In this document: positions 36,168 to 48,616 of the stretch, one piece after another
How positions within the stretch are numbered: the first letter of the stretch is position 1
How the letters are laid out: each line of letters starts with the position of its first letter
Origin: Abelmoschus esculentus
Taxonomy: Eukaryota; Streptophyta; Magnoliopsida; Malvales; Malvaceae
DNA: 64,000 bases
Reading direction: 5' to 3'
NCBI GenBank assembly: GCA_035048815.1
Contig: JAUCBN010000017.1
Span: 14,690,936-14,754,935 of the forward strand
Notes under the pieces: model-generated
Told to the model about the DNA's origin: nothing
Databases searched by the model: none
The model's input: only the letters and a program-made list of their open reading frames with translations
Made by a program: the position numbers and the translations under genes

Positions 36168-37334
36168 ATGACAGGTAATGACGATCGTAGTCTCGGTGGA
36201 AGTAATCCACCAGATTTGCAAATGCAGGCTTTTACTCGAACCTTGCAGCGTCTTTTAGACCAAGCATTGGAGCCTATTCAGTCTCGTTTGGATAGAATAG
36301 ATGGGGGTGGTTCCCAATCTGTCCAAAATGAGAATCTTGATGAAAACGATGTTGAACAATCACCACGGACGAATCAATGACCAGGACGTGCAGTTGATGA
36401 TAATATTTCTAACATAAAAGTTGCTATACCTTATTTTCAGGGACGTTCAGATCCAGATGCTTATCTAACATGGGAAAGTAAAGTTGAACACGTTTTCGAG
36501 TGTTACAATTACTCGGAACAAAAGAAAGTACGACTAGCAAATTTGGAGTTTGTTGACTATGCATTATTGTGGTGGGATCAATTATTGGTTAGTCGATGAC
36601 GTGCAGGTGAAGGACCAGTGAGAACATGGGACGAAATGAAGCGTATCATGCGGAAACGGTTTGTTCCTTCTCACTATCATCGTGATTTATTTCAAAAATT
36701 ACAAACTTTGAAATAGGGCAATAGGAGCGTCGAGGACTATTTCAAGGAAATGGAGATGTCCATGATGCGTGCGAACATAGTTGAGGATCGTGAGGCGACT
36801 ATGGCTCGGTTTATGGCAGGTTTGAATTCTGAAATTGCTAACGTTGTTGAATTGCAGCATTATGTCGAATTGGATGACATGGTGCATATGGCGATGAAAA
36901 TTGAGAGACAACAACGTAGAAAAGTTTCTACTCGAGGTAATACTACTCCATTTAAATCTTTTACGAATCCATTATATACCCCTAACCATGCTAGGAAACA
37001 AGCACCACTTTGAATTCAAGAACAAGGCGAGTCCAGCAAGCCAAAGCCTCCCGTTGCTGATAATGGGCATGGTAAACAAAAAGTGGTTATACAAGAGAGA
37101 TCGAGATATATTCAATGTTTTAAGTGCCATGGTCGAGGACATGTTGCTAGCCAGTGTCCTAATCGTAGGGTTATGTTGATGCGAGATGATGGAGAGATTG
37201 AGTCAGATTCTGAAGAAGAACCACATGAGATCCCTGATGAAGATGATAAAGAGGATGTCCTAGAAGTTGCTGAGACTGATAAGGTAATGGAAATTATGGT
37301 TGTTAAACATAGTCTGAGTGTGCAACAGGTTTAG
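36168..37334 (+). pseudogene. gypsy gag with four stops
   Basis: The frame starts MTGNDDRSLGG and carries a retrotransposon gag domain (signatures LANLEFVDYALLWWDQLL and FMAGLNSEIANVVEL). A CCHC zinc knuckle, CFKCHGRGHVASQC, lies near 37110-37155, followed by an acidic tail. Stops lie at 36378, 36597, 36714 and 37011. The first three interrupt the domain, so no full-length gag can be made. Confidence 0.85.
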
Positions 37335-37381
37335 GATGAACAACAACGCGAGAATATCTTTCACACACGATGCAAAATTCA

Positions 37382-39175
37382 AGATAAGGTATGTGTTGTT
37401 ATTATTGATACGGTAGTTGTACTAATGTTGCTAGTTTAGTGATGGTTGACAGGTTAGGTCTCAAGACAACAAAGCATCCGAATCCGTACAACTTGCAATG
37501 GTTGAATGACGGGGGAGAACTTAAAGTAACAAAACAAATTGTTATACCGTTTTCGATCGGAAGTTACAAGGACGAGGTCCTTTGTGATGTTGTGTCGATG
37601 GATGCTACTCACCTTCTTTTGGGACGCCCTTGGCAATATGAAAAGAAGGTAATGCATGATGGTTTTACAAATCGATACTCTTTTATGCTTGCAGGTAAGA
37701 AGATTACTTTAGCTCCTTTGACACCGAGTCAAGTGATGGAAGATCAAGCAAGCTTAAAAAAGAGTAAGGAAGCTGCAAAGGAGAAGAAAAAGATGAATGT
37801 TTATGCAAGCAATCGAGAAATCAGGAAATGTCTTTCCTCTCACCAATCTTTGCTTATTTTAATGTTTAAAGATTATTGTTTATTGACTGACTTTCCTTCT
37901 GATTTGCCTGCATCAATTGTTTCCCTTTTGCAGGAATTTAAGGATGTGTTTCCGGAAGAAACACCGAGGGGATTGCCACTTCTTTGTGACATTGAGCACC
38001 AGATTGACTTTATCCCAGGTGCTACTATTCCAAATCGACCAGCTTATCGAACTAACCCCGAAGAGACGAAAGAGCTTCAAAGACAAGTGACAGAATTAAT
38101 GGACAAGGGTTATATTCGAGAGAGTCTGAGTCCGTGTGCTGTTCCGGTACTGTTAGTGCTGAAGAAAGATGGGTCTTGGAGGATGTGCGTAGATTGTAGA
38201 GCTGTGAATCAGATTACAATTAAGTATCGTCATCCTATTCCCAGACTTGATGATATGTTGGACGAGCTTTGTGGAGCCGTCATCTTCTCCAAAATTGACC
38301 TAAAGAGTGGATATCATCAGATTCGCATGCGAGAAGGCGATGAATGGAAGACAACCTTCAAAACGAAGCTAGGTTTGTACGAATGGTTAGTAATGCCTTT
38401 TGGCTTAACTAATGCACCTAGTACTTTTATGCGATTGATGAATCATGTTCTGCGATCTTTTATTGGAAAGTTTTGTGTTGTATATTTTGATATTTTGATT
38501 TATAGCAAGACTTTGCAGGATCATGTAGAACATTTGATAGTTGTTTTACAAACTTTGCGAGAAGAAAGATTGTTTGGTAATATAGAGAAATGTGTGTTTT
38601 GTACTGACAAACTTATATTTCTTGGTTACATTGTTAGTGCACAGGGTGTTGAAGTCGATCTTGAGAAGATAAAGGCAATTCAGGAATGGCCACAACCGAC
38701 ATCGATTACTCAGGTTAGATCTTTTCATGGCTTAGCTAGTTTCTATCGTCGGTTTGTTCCTAACTTCAGTTCTATTACCGCACCCTTAACATGGATTATT
38801 AAGAAGAATTCTAGCTTCTTATGGGGTAAAGAACAAGAAGATGCCTTTTTGAAAATTAAGGATTGTTTAACGAAGTCACCTGTGTTAGCCTTACCTAACT
38901 TTGATAAAACTTTTAAAATTGAATTTGATGCTTCTGGAGTTGGTATAGGCGCTGTGCTAATGCAAGAAAAAAGGCTCATTGCATACTTTAGTGAAAAGCT
39001 TAGTGGAGCAACATTGAATTATCCAGTCTACGACAAGGAGATGTATGCACTAATTCGGGCATTGGAGACATGGCAACATTACTTGTTGCCTAAGGAGTTT
39101 GTGATTCACACTGATCATGAGGTTTTACGATATATCACAGGTCAGCATAAATTGAATAAACGACATGCTAAATGA
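37382..39175 (+). pseudogene. gypsy protease, reverse transcriptase and RNase H
   Basis: The protease starts near 37400; its catalytic aspartate and the following GSCTNVAS are in different frames, showing a small indel at about 37410. The long frame from 37439 holds the protease remainder and a reverse transcriptase with VDCRAVN, FSKIDLKSGYHQI and MPFGLTNAP. At the active site it reads VVYFDILIYS where the family has two adjacent Asp; one is missing in frame (about 38480-38500). RNase H (FDASGVGIGAVL, YDKEMYAL, HTDHEVLRY) follows and ends at a TGA at 39173 that replaces a conserved Trp. Confidence 0.9.
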
Positions 39176-40541
39176 TTTGAATTTTTAGAGTCTTTTCCTT
39201 ATGTCATTCGTTACAAAAAGGGTAAAGATAATGTCGTTGCTGATGCTTTATCACGTAGATATGTGCTTTTGAATTACCTTGACTCACATTTAATTGGATT
39301 TGCATATTTACGTGACTTATATGTTGATGATTCTGATTTTAGAGATAAGTATAATGCTTGTGAGAAAGGTGCAGATGGAAAGTTTTACAGGCATGATGGT
39401 TATCTTTTCAAAGAAAATGGGATATGCATTCCACAGGGTTCAATGCGTGATATTCTGATCCATGAAGCACATGAGGGTGGATTGATGGGTCAGTTTGGAG
39501 TCACCAAGACGTTACAGACATTGAAAGAACATCTATTTTGGCCTAAGATGCGTAGAGACGTTGAAAGGTACTGTGAACGTTGTGTGACATGTAAGAAAGC
39601 AAAATCGAAGGTTTCACCACATGGTATGTACTTACCTCTACCTATTCCTGATTTCCCTTGGACTGATATTTCAATGAATTTTGTTTTGGGATTACCTCGA
39701 ACTAGAAATGGTAGAGATAGTGTCTTTGTTGTGGTTGATAGATTCTCTAAGATGGCACATTTCATTGCATGCCATAAGACTGATGATGCTGTTAATGTGG
39801 CTAACTTATTCTTTAGAGAGATTGTTCGATTACATGGTATTCCTAGGTCAATTGTTTTTGACAAGGATGTTAAGTTTCTGAGTCATTTCTGGAGGACTCT
39901 TTGGAGCAAAATAGGTACAAAACTCATGTTTTCTACTACTTGTCATCCCCAGACTGATGGACAAACTGAGGTTGTTAATCGTGTTTTATCTACTTTGTTG
40001 CGTTCCATCATCAAAAAGAACATTAGGACTTGGGAAGATTGTTTGCCACATGTTGAGTTTGCGTATAATCATGTTATACATTCTGCTACTAAGATGTCAC
40101 CATTTGAGGTTGTTTATGGTTTTAACCCTATTATGCCTCTAGATTTGTTACCGTTGCCACAGGAACAAGTGACGAACAGAGACGGTTAAGAGAAAGCAGA
40201 ATATGTGAAGAAGTTGCATCAACAGGTGAAGGAGAATTTAGAACGAAGGACTCAACAGTACGGAAAGCAAGTAAATAAGGGAAGAAAGCGAGCCACCTTT
40301 GATGTTGGTGATTGGGTTTGGGTTCACTTCCGAAAGGAACGATTTCCAGCCCAAAGGCGGTCTAAGTTGTTACCGCAAGGAGATGGTCCTTTTCAGGTGT
40401 TGGAGAAAGTGAATGACAACGCCTACAAGATAGACTTACCGGGCGAGTACACTGTAAGTGCCACATTTAATGTTTCTGATTTAACCCCGTATGATATTTC
40501 TGTAGATTTAAGGTCAAATCCTTTTCAAGAAAGGGGGGTGA
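39176..40541 (+). pseudogene. gypsy integrase
   Basis: This continues the pol frame after the stop. An HHCC zinc region (H-E-A-H then CERCVTC, about 39460-39590) precedes the rve core with WTDISMNFVLGLPRTRNGRD and HPQTDGQTEVVNR. The second catalytic block reads FDKDVKF where SDRD is usual. A stop at 40187 cuts the frame. The C-terminal part (GDWVWVHFRKERFP, SATFNVSDL) is the usual gypsy integrase tail without an evident chromodomain. Confidence 0.88.
40527..40538 (+). other. polypurine tract of the gypsy element
   Basis: AAGAAAGGGGGG lies directly before the 3' LTR. It would prime plus-strand DNA synthesis. Confidence 0.8.
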
Positions 40542-41997
40542 TGTGAGCACATCATGTCAAGTTCAACAGGTTGATCCGGAGGTCTTACCATCAGGACCTA
40601 TCACATGTTCTAAGGCAAAGAAATACAGGGAAACTCTTTTCCTTACTTGTGCTAACATTTCAGATTCATTTGAGAATTTTCATGCCTTAGAATATGTTGT
40701 TTATAATGTGTTGCATGCTGATATGTAACATATTTAGGTATATATATTAGTATGTGTGTTTACTTATGTATATACTATGTTAATTATGTTTGCATTTGGT
40801 TTTAAGTGTGTTTGTGTGGTTAAAATAAGACTACAAGGCATTTTAGATGTGTTTGCCTTGTTCTAATATAGGTACTTAGGAGAACCTTAGCTCAAGTGGG
40901 CATACCCAGCTCATCTCCAGCTCAGGAGAGCGTATGCAGTTCGATACCAGCTCAAGTGGATTATATTTAGCTCAGAAGAAGCTCAATGGTGTGCACGCAG
41001 CTCACCTTAGCTCGGGGCAGCTCAGAGGCTTAGCTCCCAGCTCCATTTAGCTCCTAACACTCTTAGCTAGTTCGTTTCAGCTCATCTCCATTTCCAGCTC
41101 AACTCAACTCAAGTTGAAGTGACCTAAAGCAGCTGAAACCTATCGTACACGAAGAGCAGGTGTCCTACGCATGTGCCATGCATGTGGGGCCCACATAACA
41201 CTCTTTTCCACAAGTTTGGGCGTCCAAAAGCAAGCAAGCCAAACAAGGCCCTTGCTTTGAAGACCAATCAGCAACATTGGATAAGTATGAGTGGTTTCTT
41301 ATTCAAATTCAAACATTAAACACATGTTTAATGTGTTTTAAGTGCCAAAACATGTGGCTAAGGATATTAGGAGCCTAGGAGAAGTTATTTGAGCATTTAA
41401 ATTTTAATTTTCGTTTGAATTAAGGCTACAAATTCAAATTTGGCCAACTTCTCCTTTATTCCTATATATTTACTTAATTTTGTAAAGACAAGGGTAGACA
41501 TTTTATGAATAAAATCACTTGTGAGATTTTCTCTCAATTTCAGTTCTTCATTGAACTTTTCTTGACAAATTCAGACTTTGTTTGAGTGTGTCAAATCCTT
41601 GATACTTCGGGTTCCTAGACCGCTATCTAGAGGGTTCAAGTCCGTTGACGAAGAACGCATTTGATTCGGGTCCGCTCAGTATATTGTTTGGGTTCTTTCG
41701 AGTTCAACGTCGTTGTTATTTCCCAGCAACTTAAACATCCAATTCTGCCATTTTGGACGTTTTAATGCTTCCATGAAAGCCCTCGGAGCATTTCATCTTC
41801 ATTAACCTCCAGAAACTGCCAGAATTCCTTCATCCCTTTTCTTTCTTTGTTTTAGTTTTTTTTCTTTGTTTTCTTATTGTTTTAACATCATTCTAACATC
41901 TATAATATTGTGTTTATTGCAGAGACTTGCTTGCTATTATCCTAGATCCGTTTCAAACAAGGATCGTTGTTTTTGAAGCAACGAATCCCTAATATCA
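40539..41997 (+). repeat. 3' LTR of the gypsy element
   Basis: This 1459-bp copy begins TGATGTGAGC and ends AATATCA. It is a near match to 33844-35303. Differences are mostly single substitutions, scattered along the length. Confidence 0.92.
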
Positions 41998-42002
41998 ATG
42001 TG

Positions 42003-42383
42003 TTAAAATTTTTTCAAAAAGAAAATGTTGATTTGAACAACCTTATTTCTAGCTTGAGTGAGAATCACCACAAGGTGGTGAATGAGCTTAAGGAACAAAT
42101 TAAAGTGGTTGGGAGTTCAACTTTTGAAAAAGGAAGCTCTTCAAAACCCAATCATGTGAAAAAGAACTTTCATGACCACAAATAAAGAAATTTTCAAAGG
42201 CATTTTAGACATAGAAAGATTAGGAGTGTTTGGGTTCCCAAGGAACTCATTGTTTCTAATAATTTAAATGTCATTGCTTCTTGGATTCCCAAGGGAACCA
42301 AGATCTTAAGGACTAACTCTCATGGACCCAAAATAGTTTGGGTACCAAAAATCAAAAACTAAATCTTTATTTGTAGGTTGAGC
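42003..42383 (+). pseudogene. copia gag, second part
   Basis: The coiled-coil tail of the copia gag resumes here (FFQKENVDLNNLISS) after the gypsy insertion. It reaches a stop at 42183. The following 200 bp encode repeated VWVPK and SWIPKG segments typical of the gag-pol junction in SIRE-like elements, and they contain further stops. Confidence 0.75.
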
Positions 42384-45300
42384 ATTGCTTCAAGGCCAAA
42401 GCTTCAAGTCAAAACATGTGGTACCTTGATAGTGGATGCTCAAGGCATATGACCGGAGACAAGGGACGATTTAAGGAGTTAGAGCTCAAAAAGGGTGGAG
42501 TAGTGACTTTTGGTGACAACTCCAAAGGTCAAATTAAGGGTATTGGCTCTATTGGTAGTCGTTCCTCTATTCTTATTGAAAATGTCTTGCTTGTTGATGG
42601 TCTTAAGCATAATTTGTTGAGCATTAGTCAATTGTGTGTTAAGGGTTTCTATGTTTCTTTTGATAAGAGTGGTTGTAAAATAATTGACATAAAATCCAAT
42701 AGAATAATGCTCATAGGTCATCGCATAGGAAATATTTACATGGTGCATCTAGATGATATTAATTTTTTTCATGCATGCTTAGTTGCTAATGATGAATATG
42801 ATGCATGGTTATGACATAGAAAATTAGGGCATGCTAGCATAAGTGTTCTAGAGAAACTAGCCTCCCAAAATCTAGTTAGAGGTTTACCTAAGCTCAAGTT
42901 TTCCCTAGATAAAATTTGTGATGCGTGTGCTAAGAGTAAACAAAAGAGAGTTTCTTTTAAGTCCATTAATGATGTTTCAACTAGTAGAGTATTATAATTG
43001 ATCCATATGGATCTCTTTGGACCTATTAGGACTACTAGCTTGAGTGAAAAATCATATGCCTTTGTCATTATTGATGATTACTCTAGATACACTTGGGTTC
43101 TATTTTTGAGTACTAAAGATGAAGGCTTAGAAAAATTCATCATATTTTCAAATATTTCTCAAAATGACCTTGATCAAAGAATTTCTCATATTAGAAGTGA
43201 TCATGGAACGAAATTTCAAAATTTAGGTTTTGAGAATTTTTGTAATAAAAATGGAATTAGCCATAATTTTTCGGCTCCTCGCACTCCTCAACAAAATAGG
43301 GTAGTTGAGAGGAAAAATAGAACTTTAGAAGAAATGGCTAGGACCATGCTTTGTGAAAATTTACCTAAGTATTTTTGGGCGGAAGCCACAAACACTTCTT
43401 GTTATATTATAAATCGAGTAATGATTAGACCTATTTTAAAGAAAACTCCTTATGAGATTTTAAAATCTAAAAAGCTTAACATTAGCTATTTTCACCCTTT
43501 TGGGTGTAAGTGTTTTGTTTTAAATAATGAAAAAGACAATTTAGGTAAATTTGATACAAAAAGTGATAAAGCTATTTTTCTTGGATATTCTTCAAATTCT
43601 AAGGCTTATAGAGTTTTCAACAAATGAACCTTAGTTGTAGAAGAGTCGATACATGTGGTTTTCGATGATAACCTCCTTCCTAAGAAGGATTCTTGTGATG
43701 ATGATGATATAGGAATCATTGAAACCATTGATGATAGACAAGCATCAAAGGTGGATGAGGTTCCAAGCAATGAGGAAGCACAAGATCCTCCAATAGAGGC
43801 TTTAGAAAATGTAAAGCTTGAAGAAAAGGAAGTGAGCTACCCAAGGGAGTTCAACTATGTCAAAAGTGGTGAAATATTGAGTGATCTATCCAAGGGGGTA
43901 ACTACTCGTGCTTCTCTTAGATTAATGAATCATTTTGCTTTTATCTCATGCATAAAGCCCAAAAATATCAATGAAGTCTTAGATGATAATTATTGGATTT
44001 TGGCTATGCAAGAAGAGTTAAATCAATTTGAGAGAAGTAATGTATGAACATTAGTTGATAGGCCTAGTAATAAATCTACTATAGAAACTAAATGGGTCTT
44101 TAGAAACAAACTAGATGAGAGTGGTAACATAGTGAGAAACAAAGCTAGATTAGTTGCTCAAGGTTACACTCAAGAGGAAGGAATAGATTTCGATAAAACT
44201 TATGCACCCGTAGCTAGAATGGAAGCCATTAGGATGCTACTTGTATTTGCATGTTATCATGATTTCAAGCTTTTTCAAATGGATGTCAAAAGTGTCTTCT
44301 TAAATGGTTTTATAAATGAAGAAGTATATGTTGAACAACCACCGGGTTTTAAAAATCCAAAATTTTCAAACCATATTTTTAAATTAACAAAAGCTTTATA
44401 TGGTTTAAAACAAGCTCCTAGAGCTTGGCATGAAAGGCTTTTAAACTTTTTAATAGAAAAGAGTTTTGAAAAGGGAAAGATGGACACTACACTTTTTATG
44501 AAAAGATTTAAAAATGATATCTTAGTAGTTCAAATTTATGTTGATGATATAATTTTTGGATCTACTAATGAATGTTATTGTCAAGAATTTTCTAATCTTA
44601 TGCAAGGTGAATTCGAGATGAGCATGATGGGAGAACTCTCATTCTTTTTGGGACTCCAAATCAAACAAAACAAGGATGACACCTTCATTAATCAAGCCAA
44701 GTACATCAAGGATATGCTCAAGAAGTTTGGCTTGGAGCATGTGAAACCCCAAACCACTCATATGAGCTCATCTACTAAGCTTGACAAGGATGAAGGAGGT
44801 AAGTGTGTTGATTCTAAATTATATAGATCCATGATAGGTTCTTTGCTTTACCTTACCGCAAATAGACCGGATATCATGTTTAGTGTTTGCTTGTGTGCTA
44901 GGTTTCAAGCTAGTCCTAGAGAATCATACCTTGTAGCCATTAAGAGAATTTTTAGGTACCTTAAAGATACACTTTGTTTAGGTCTTTGGTATCTTAAAGC
45001 TTCTTCTTTTGATCTTCATGCTTATTCGGATGCGGATTATGGAGGTTGTAAGATAGATAGGAAAAGTACTACCGAAACTTGTCAATTCTTAGGTAGTATG
45101 CTTATATCTTGGTTCTCTAAGAAACAAAATAGTGTAGCTCTATCTACCATCGAAGCGGAGTACATATCCTTAGGGAGTTGTTGTGCTCAAGTTTTATGGA
45201 TGAAGCAACAACTCTTAGATTATGGTATTAAGATAAAAACCGTACCCCTTAAGTGTGATAATACTAGTGCCATATGTCTTACCAAGAACCCCATTCAACA

Positions 45301-45466
45301 CTCTAGAACCAAACATATATAAATTAGACACCACTTTATTAGAGATCATGTGTCTAAAAACGATGTTGTCTTAGAGTTTGTTGACACCTTGAATCAATTA
45401 GCGAAATCTTTACGAAACCTTTGCATAAGGAGCGTTTTTAGACCCTTAGGAGAGAGTTAGGTCTAA
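42384..45466 (+). pseudogene. copia pol: protease, integrase, reverse transcriptase, RNase H
   Basis: The protease has the WYLDSGCSRHMTGD active-site signature (42416). The integrase has HRKLGHAS, IHMDLFGPI, RSDHGTKF and PQQNRVVERKNRT. The reverse transcriptase starts near 44090, with NKARLVAQGYTQEEGIDF and an intact YVDDIIFGS. RNase H shows DADYGGCKIDRKST, SKKQNSVALSTIEAEY and the final RTKHI block. Stops occur at 42812, 42995, 43625, 44045 and 45320. They break the polyprotein into five open pieces in one consistent order. Confidence 0.92.
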
Positions 45467-46383
45467 CTAGCCTACCTTGACTTCCTAAGTGTCATCTTTA
45501 TGCATATCTTGCTTGAATCTTGATTAAAATCATGCTTATGTTGTTCTTGTATCTTGATGCTTCTATGCATATTGCTAGGGGGAGTATGAACTTGTTCATG
45601 CATACTAAACTTATCATAACATCATGTGCATGCTTCTAGGGGTTTTAGAGACTCATTTCTAGTACTTTTAGTAGCCTAAATGCAAAGCAAAGGTTGAAGG
45701 TATCGATACAACAAACTCTTATTTCGATACTTATTCATCAACTCTTCTGGGTTTTTGTTTGGGAAGAATAGGTATCGATCCCAATTTCGATACCTGTAGT
45801 TCGATACTAGCATCGAAACAGGGTATTTCGATACCGGTATCGATACTCGAGGACGCAGGTTGTTTTAAAACTCATTAACCCTAATTTTTTTTAATCCTCT
45901 TTAAAACACTTCCTAAATAATCTTTCAAACCCTAGTTGGCCACTCTTTAAAATCTTCTCAAATTTGCTGTTTTTAACTCAAAATCTCAACGATTTCTTTG
46001 AGGGTTTCATTTCCAAACTTCAAAGCTTACACAATATCATCAATCGGTGCTTCACAATCAATCGATTTATCCTAATCTACACTCAAGGTATATTTTCTAA
46101 AAACCTTATTTTCGTTTGGATTTAGATTGTTAAAATTTAGATGTTGAACATATTTTAAATGTCTATTGTATGGGTTTTGATAATCCTACAAAATTATTTC
46201 AAAATCCTAATTTTTTTTAATCGAATATAAATCATTTTTCGTATAACCTTTCAATGGTTTTTCAAAGTTTTGTTAAAATTCTCAAATACCTTGAATTGTT
46301 AGAATACTACATAGGATTGAATTTGATTATATAAGCATACATGTTTTATTAAACTAATCCAAAACTTGTTTCTATCCTAGATC
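45467..46383 (+). other. copia spacer between pol and the extra ORF
   Basis: No coding frame is supported. Positions 45695-45860 hold a cluster of ATCGAT palindromes, including GTATCGATAC at 45700-45709 and 45837-45846. They resemble those in U3 of the LTR. Positions 46080-46380 are AT-rich and end CTTGTTTCTATCCTAG before the next ATG, which could be a splice acceptor for a subgenomic message. Confidence 0.55.
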
Positions 46384-47602
46384 ATGGCACCAAAGAAACG
46401 ATCTCGTACCGAAGTCGGATCTTCATCATCATCTCGTGTTGCACGAGTTGATTTTGAGAAAATCTTCGCTAAAAGTTTGGACTCAAATCGTAGGATGGAT
46501 AACTACAATCTCTATCGCAACTACCCTCTCAAAAAGGAACGATGTGTGGACGTTCAATTCATAACCTCACATAAATTTCCTTTCAGATACTATGATAAAC
46601 TCATTGAATGGAAGTTCTTGAGGTTTCTCACCCATACCGACAAGTTCTTTCCAACTCTTGTCCTTATTTTTTACTCTAATGCCAAATGTATTTTATCTTT
46701 GGACAAGAGCAAAGTAGTGGCAATTGAGTCCTTCCTTATGGGCAAATCCTTTACTATTAATGCCTCTACCTTTGTTGATGTTTTTGTTCTTAAGGACAAG
46801 GGTGTCGAGGATGAAGATTCTCTTGGTTTCTTCACCGGCTCGGTTATATCTCTTGACATGTACGATCATTTTCTCCATCTTATCATCTCTTGGTGGATTC
46901 ATCCATCAAATGGTAGGTATTCTCGGATCCGTCAAGTTGATAGTGTTTTGGATCAAGTGCTTTCGTGAGGGTATTCAACCCAATCTTGCTCAGATCGTCT
47001 TCTTGGACATTATTTGGCATATCTAAAACCGTACTAACCCACTTGTTCAATTTTTTCCATATGCATACATTCTCAGCACTATCTTTTTGGAAATAGATTG
47101 TTCTTTTGACAAGGTGAGATCCTTGAAAGAACTCATAGGTGAGACATCTCTCAATCGTGCCCATTTTGTTTATGTCGCAAATGGTGAGTGGGTTCGAGGT
47201 GCTCCTCCTTCTCCTCCTCATGCCCCCATTGATCCGGAAACTCTTCATCAAGTTGATATGATGACTTTTCTCACTACGAGGTTCGATTCCTTAAACGCTC
47301 GTTTGGATTCCATGGATGGAAAACTTGACATCTTATCCACTCAATTCCAATCGGTTTTCGATGCAATCAACACAAGGATAACGGGCCTAGAGACTCAAGG
47401 ACACTCTTTGAGAGTATCTCTTGAAGCTCTTCGTCAAAGCCAAAGACTCAACAATACCGATGGTAATCAAGATCAAGAAGAAGAAGAAGACGAGGATGAT
47501 GATGAAGGACTTGATGGTGATGACATGGCCGATGATTGGTCGTTGATCTTTCTGATGCTTTTTTATTGGCTTTTAGGACTAGTTATGTTGCATTCATATT
47601 AG
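46384..47602 (+). pseudogene. SIRE-type extra ORF in the envelope position
   Basis: The first open part (46384-46968) starts MAPKKRSRTEVGSSSSSR, a basic, Ser-rich leader. It continues with a globular region that resembles the plant transposon-associated domain seen downstream of pol in SIRE/Maximus elements. A frame change near 46920 and stops near 47020 break it. The second open part (47087-47602) has a Pro-rich stretch and a heptad-like coiled coil (FDSLNARLDSMDGKLD). An acidic run and a hydrophobic C-terminal helix (LIFLMLFYWLLGLVML) follow. Coiled coil plus terminal membrane helix is why such ORFs are called envelope-like, but function is unproven in any plant. Confidence 0.7.
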
Positions 47603-47921
47603 AACTTATGCACTCGGTTATCTACCTATGCTTTGGTTTTATTTTGTTGGATTTGGTATTAAATATTTTTATGCTATGGATCATGTTATGAACATATTCT
47701 CTTTAATGTTATGATTGCTTTACTTATTACCTTGGCTATCATTGATTTTGATCTAACAAAAAGGGGGAGAAAGTATTGTGCTTTTTAAGTTTAGGAAACC
47801 ATCCATCTCTTTTGTCTATTCAATTTTTAAAGTCATACACATATTAAGGGAGAGTCTTCAAAAATCTTGATTTAAACTTAAAATTTTTTCAATGGTTTTG
47901 TTATATCAAAAAGGGGAAGAT
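47603..47921 (+). other. copia 3' untranslated part and polypurine tract
   Basis: Two purine tracts are present: AAAAAGGGGGAGAAAG near 47758 and AAAAAGGGGAAGAT ending just before 47922. The second borders the 3' LTR and is the likely plus-strand primer. The first looks like a duplicate. Confidence 0.7.
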
Positions 47922-48616
47922 TGTAAAACTAAATTTGATTTTGATATAACAAATAAGTTTAAGGATCTTTTTTGAAATAAATTTTTAAGTCCCTAAGTCA
48001 AAGTTTTAATTCTAAGTCAAAACCAAGAACTTTGAAATACCCTATAAGTAGTTTTCATACGAAGGTATCGATACCATAAGGACATGTATCGATACACCTG
48101 AGATTTTTCAAGCCTTGTTCTTGAGATCAAGAACAAGTATAGAAACAGGGATCGATACCAAAATTTACTGCCAACACATGTTTTGGAACAGGTATCGAAA
48201 CAACTTGGTTTATTTTTAATTAATTTTAATATTTTAAAATATGACTCCAGGTATCGATACAGGTATCGATACAACTCTTAATCTCCAATAGCTATTTTAA
48301 ATATTAAATAAGTCGACTATTGGTGACAGTTAAAATTTGAGTAATGGTTAGCCTGTATCGAAACAGAGATCGATACCGAACTTCACAGTTACTTTCAGTA
48401 TCGAAACAGGTATCGATACCCCTTTTATTAAATGCACAACGGCTCTTTCTATTCTTGACATGTTTCGAAATAGGTAGCCCGTGTTTCGATACAACCTGCT
48501 GTAGAGTGCATTTATGATAGAAAGATAAAGCTCCAACGTACCTATTTACATTTCCAACAACTACAATGGTTAGAAATCAATGAGAATGTATAAAAAGAAG
48601 CTTTTTCAACAACATT
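47922..48616 (+). repeat. copia 3' LTR, first part (U3)
   Basis: This matches the 5' LTR from its TGTAAAAC start to CTTTTTCAACA.CATT, including the ATCGAT palindromes and the TATA-like GTATAAAAAGAAGC. Similarity stops abruptly at 48616. More substitutions and small indels separate the copia LTRs than the gypsy LTRs, which fits an older insertion. Confidence 0.9.

Larger units (their letters stand above)
33844..41997 (+). mobile_element. inner Ty3/gypsy element inserted in copia gag
   Basis: Flanking duplication ATGTG (33839-33843 and 41998-42002) and LTRs of 1460 and 1459 bp define an 8154-bp insertion in the same orientation as its host element. The two LTRs differ at roughly 25 positions by eye, so insertion is fairly recent and later than the outer element. 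Order is gag, protease, reverse transcriptase, RNase H, integrase, as in Ty3/gypsy. No chromodomain is evident at the integrase C-terminus. Several stops and a lost catalytic residue make it defective. Confidence 0.92.

Noticed and set aside
46883..47251. Antisense frame of 122 codons over the copia extra ORF
   Set aside because: The plus strand carries the element's conserved ORF; the antisense frame has no features.
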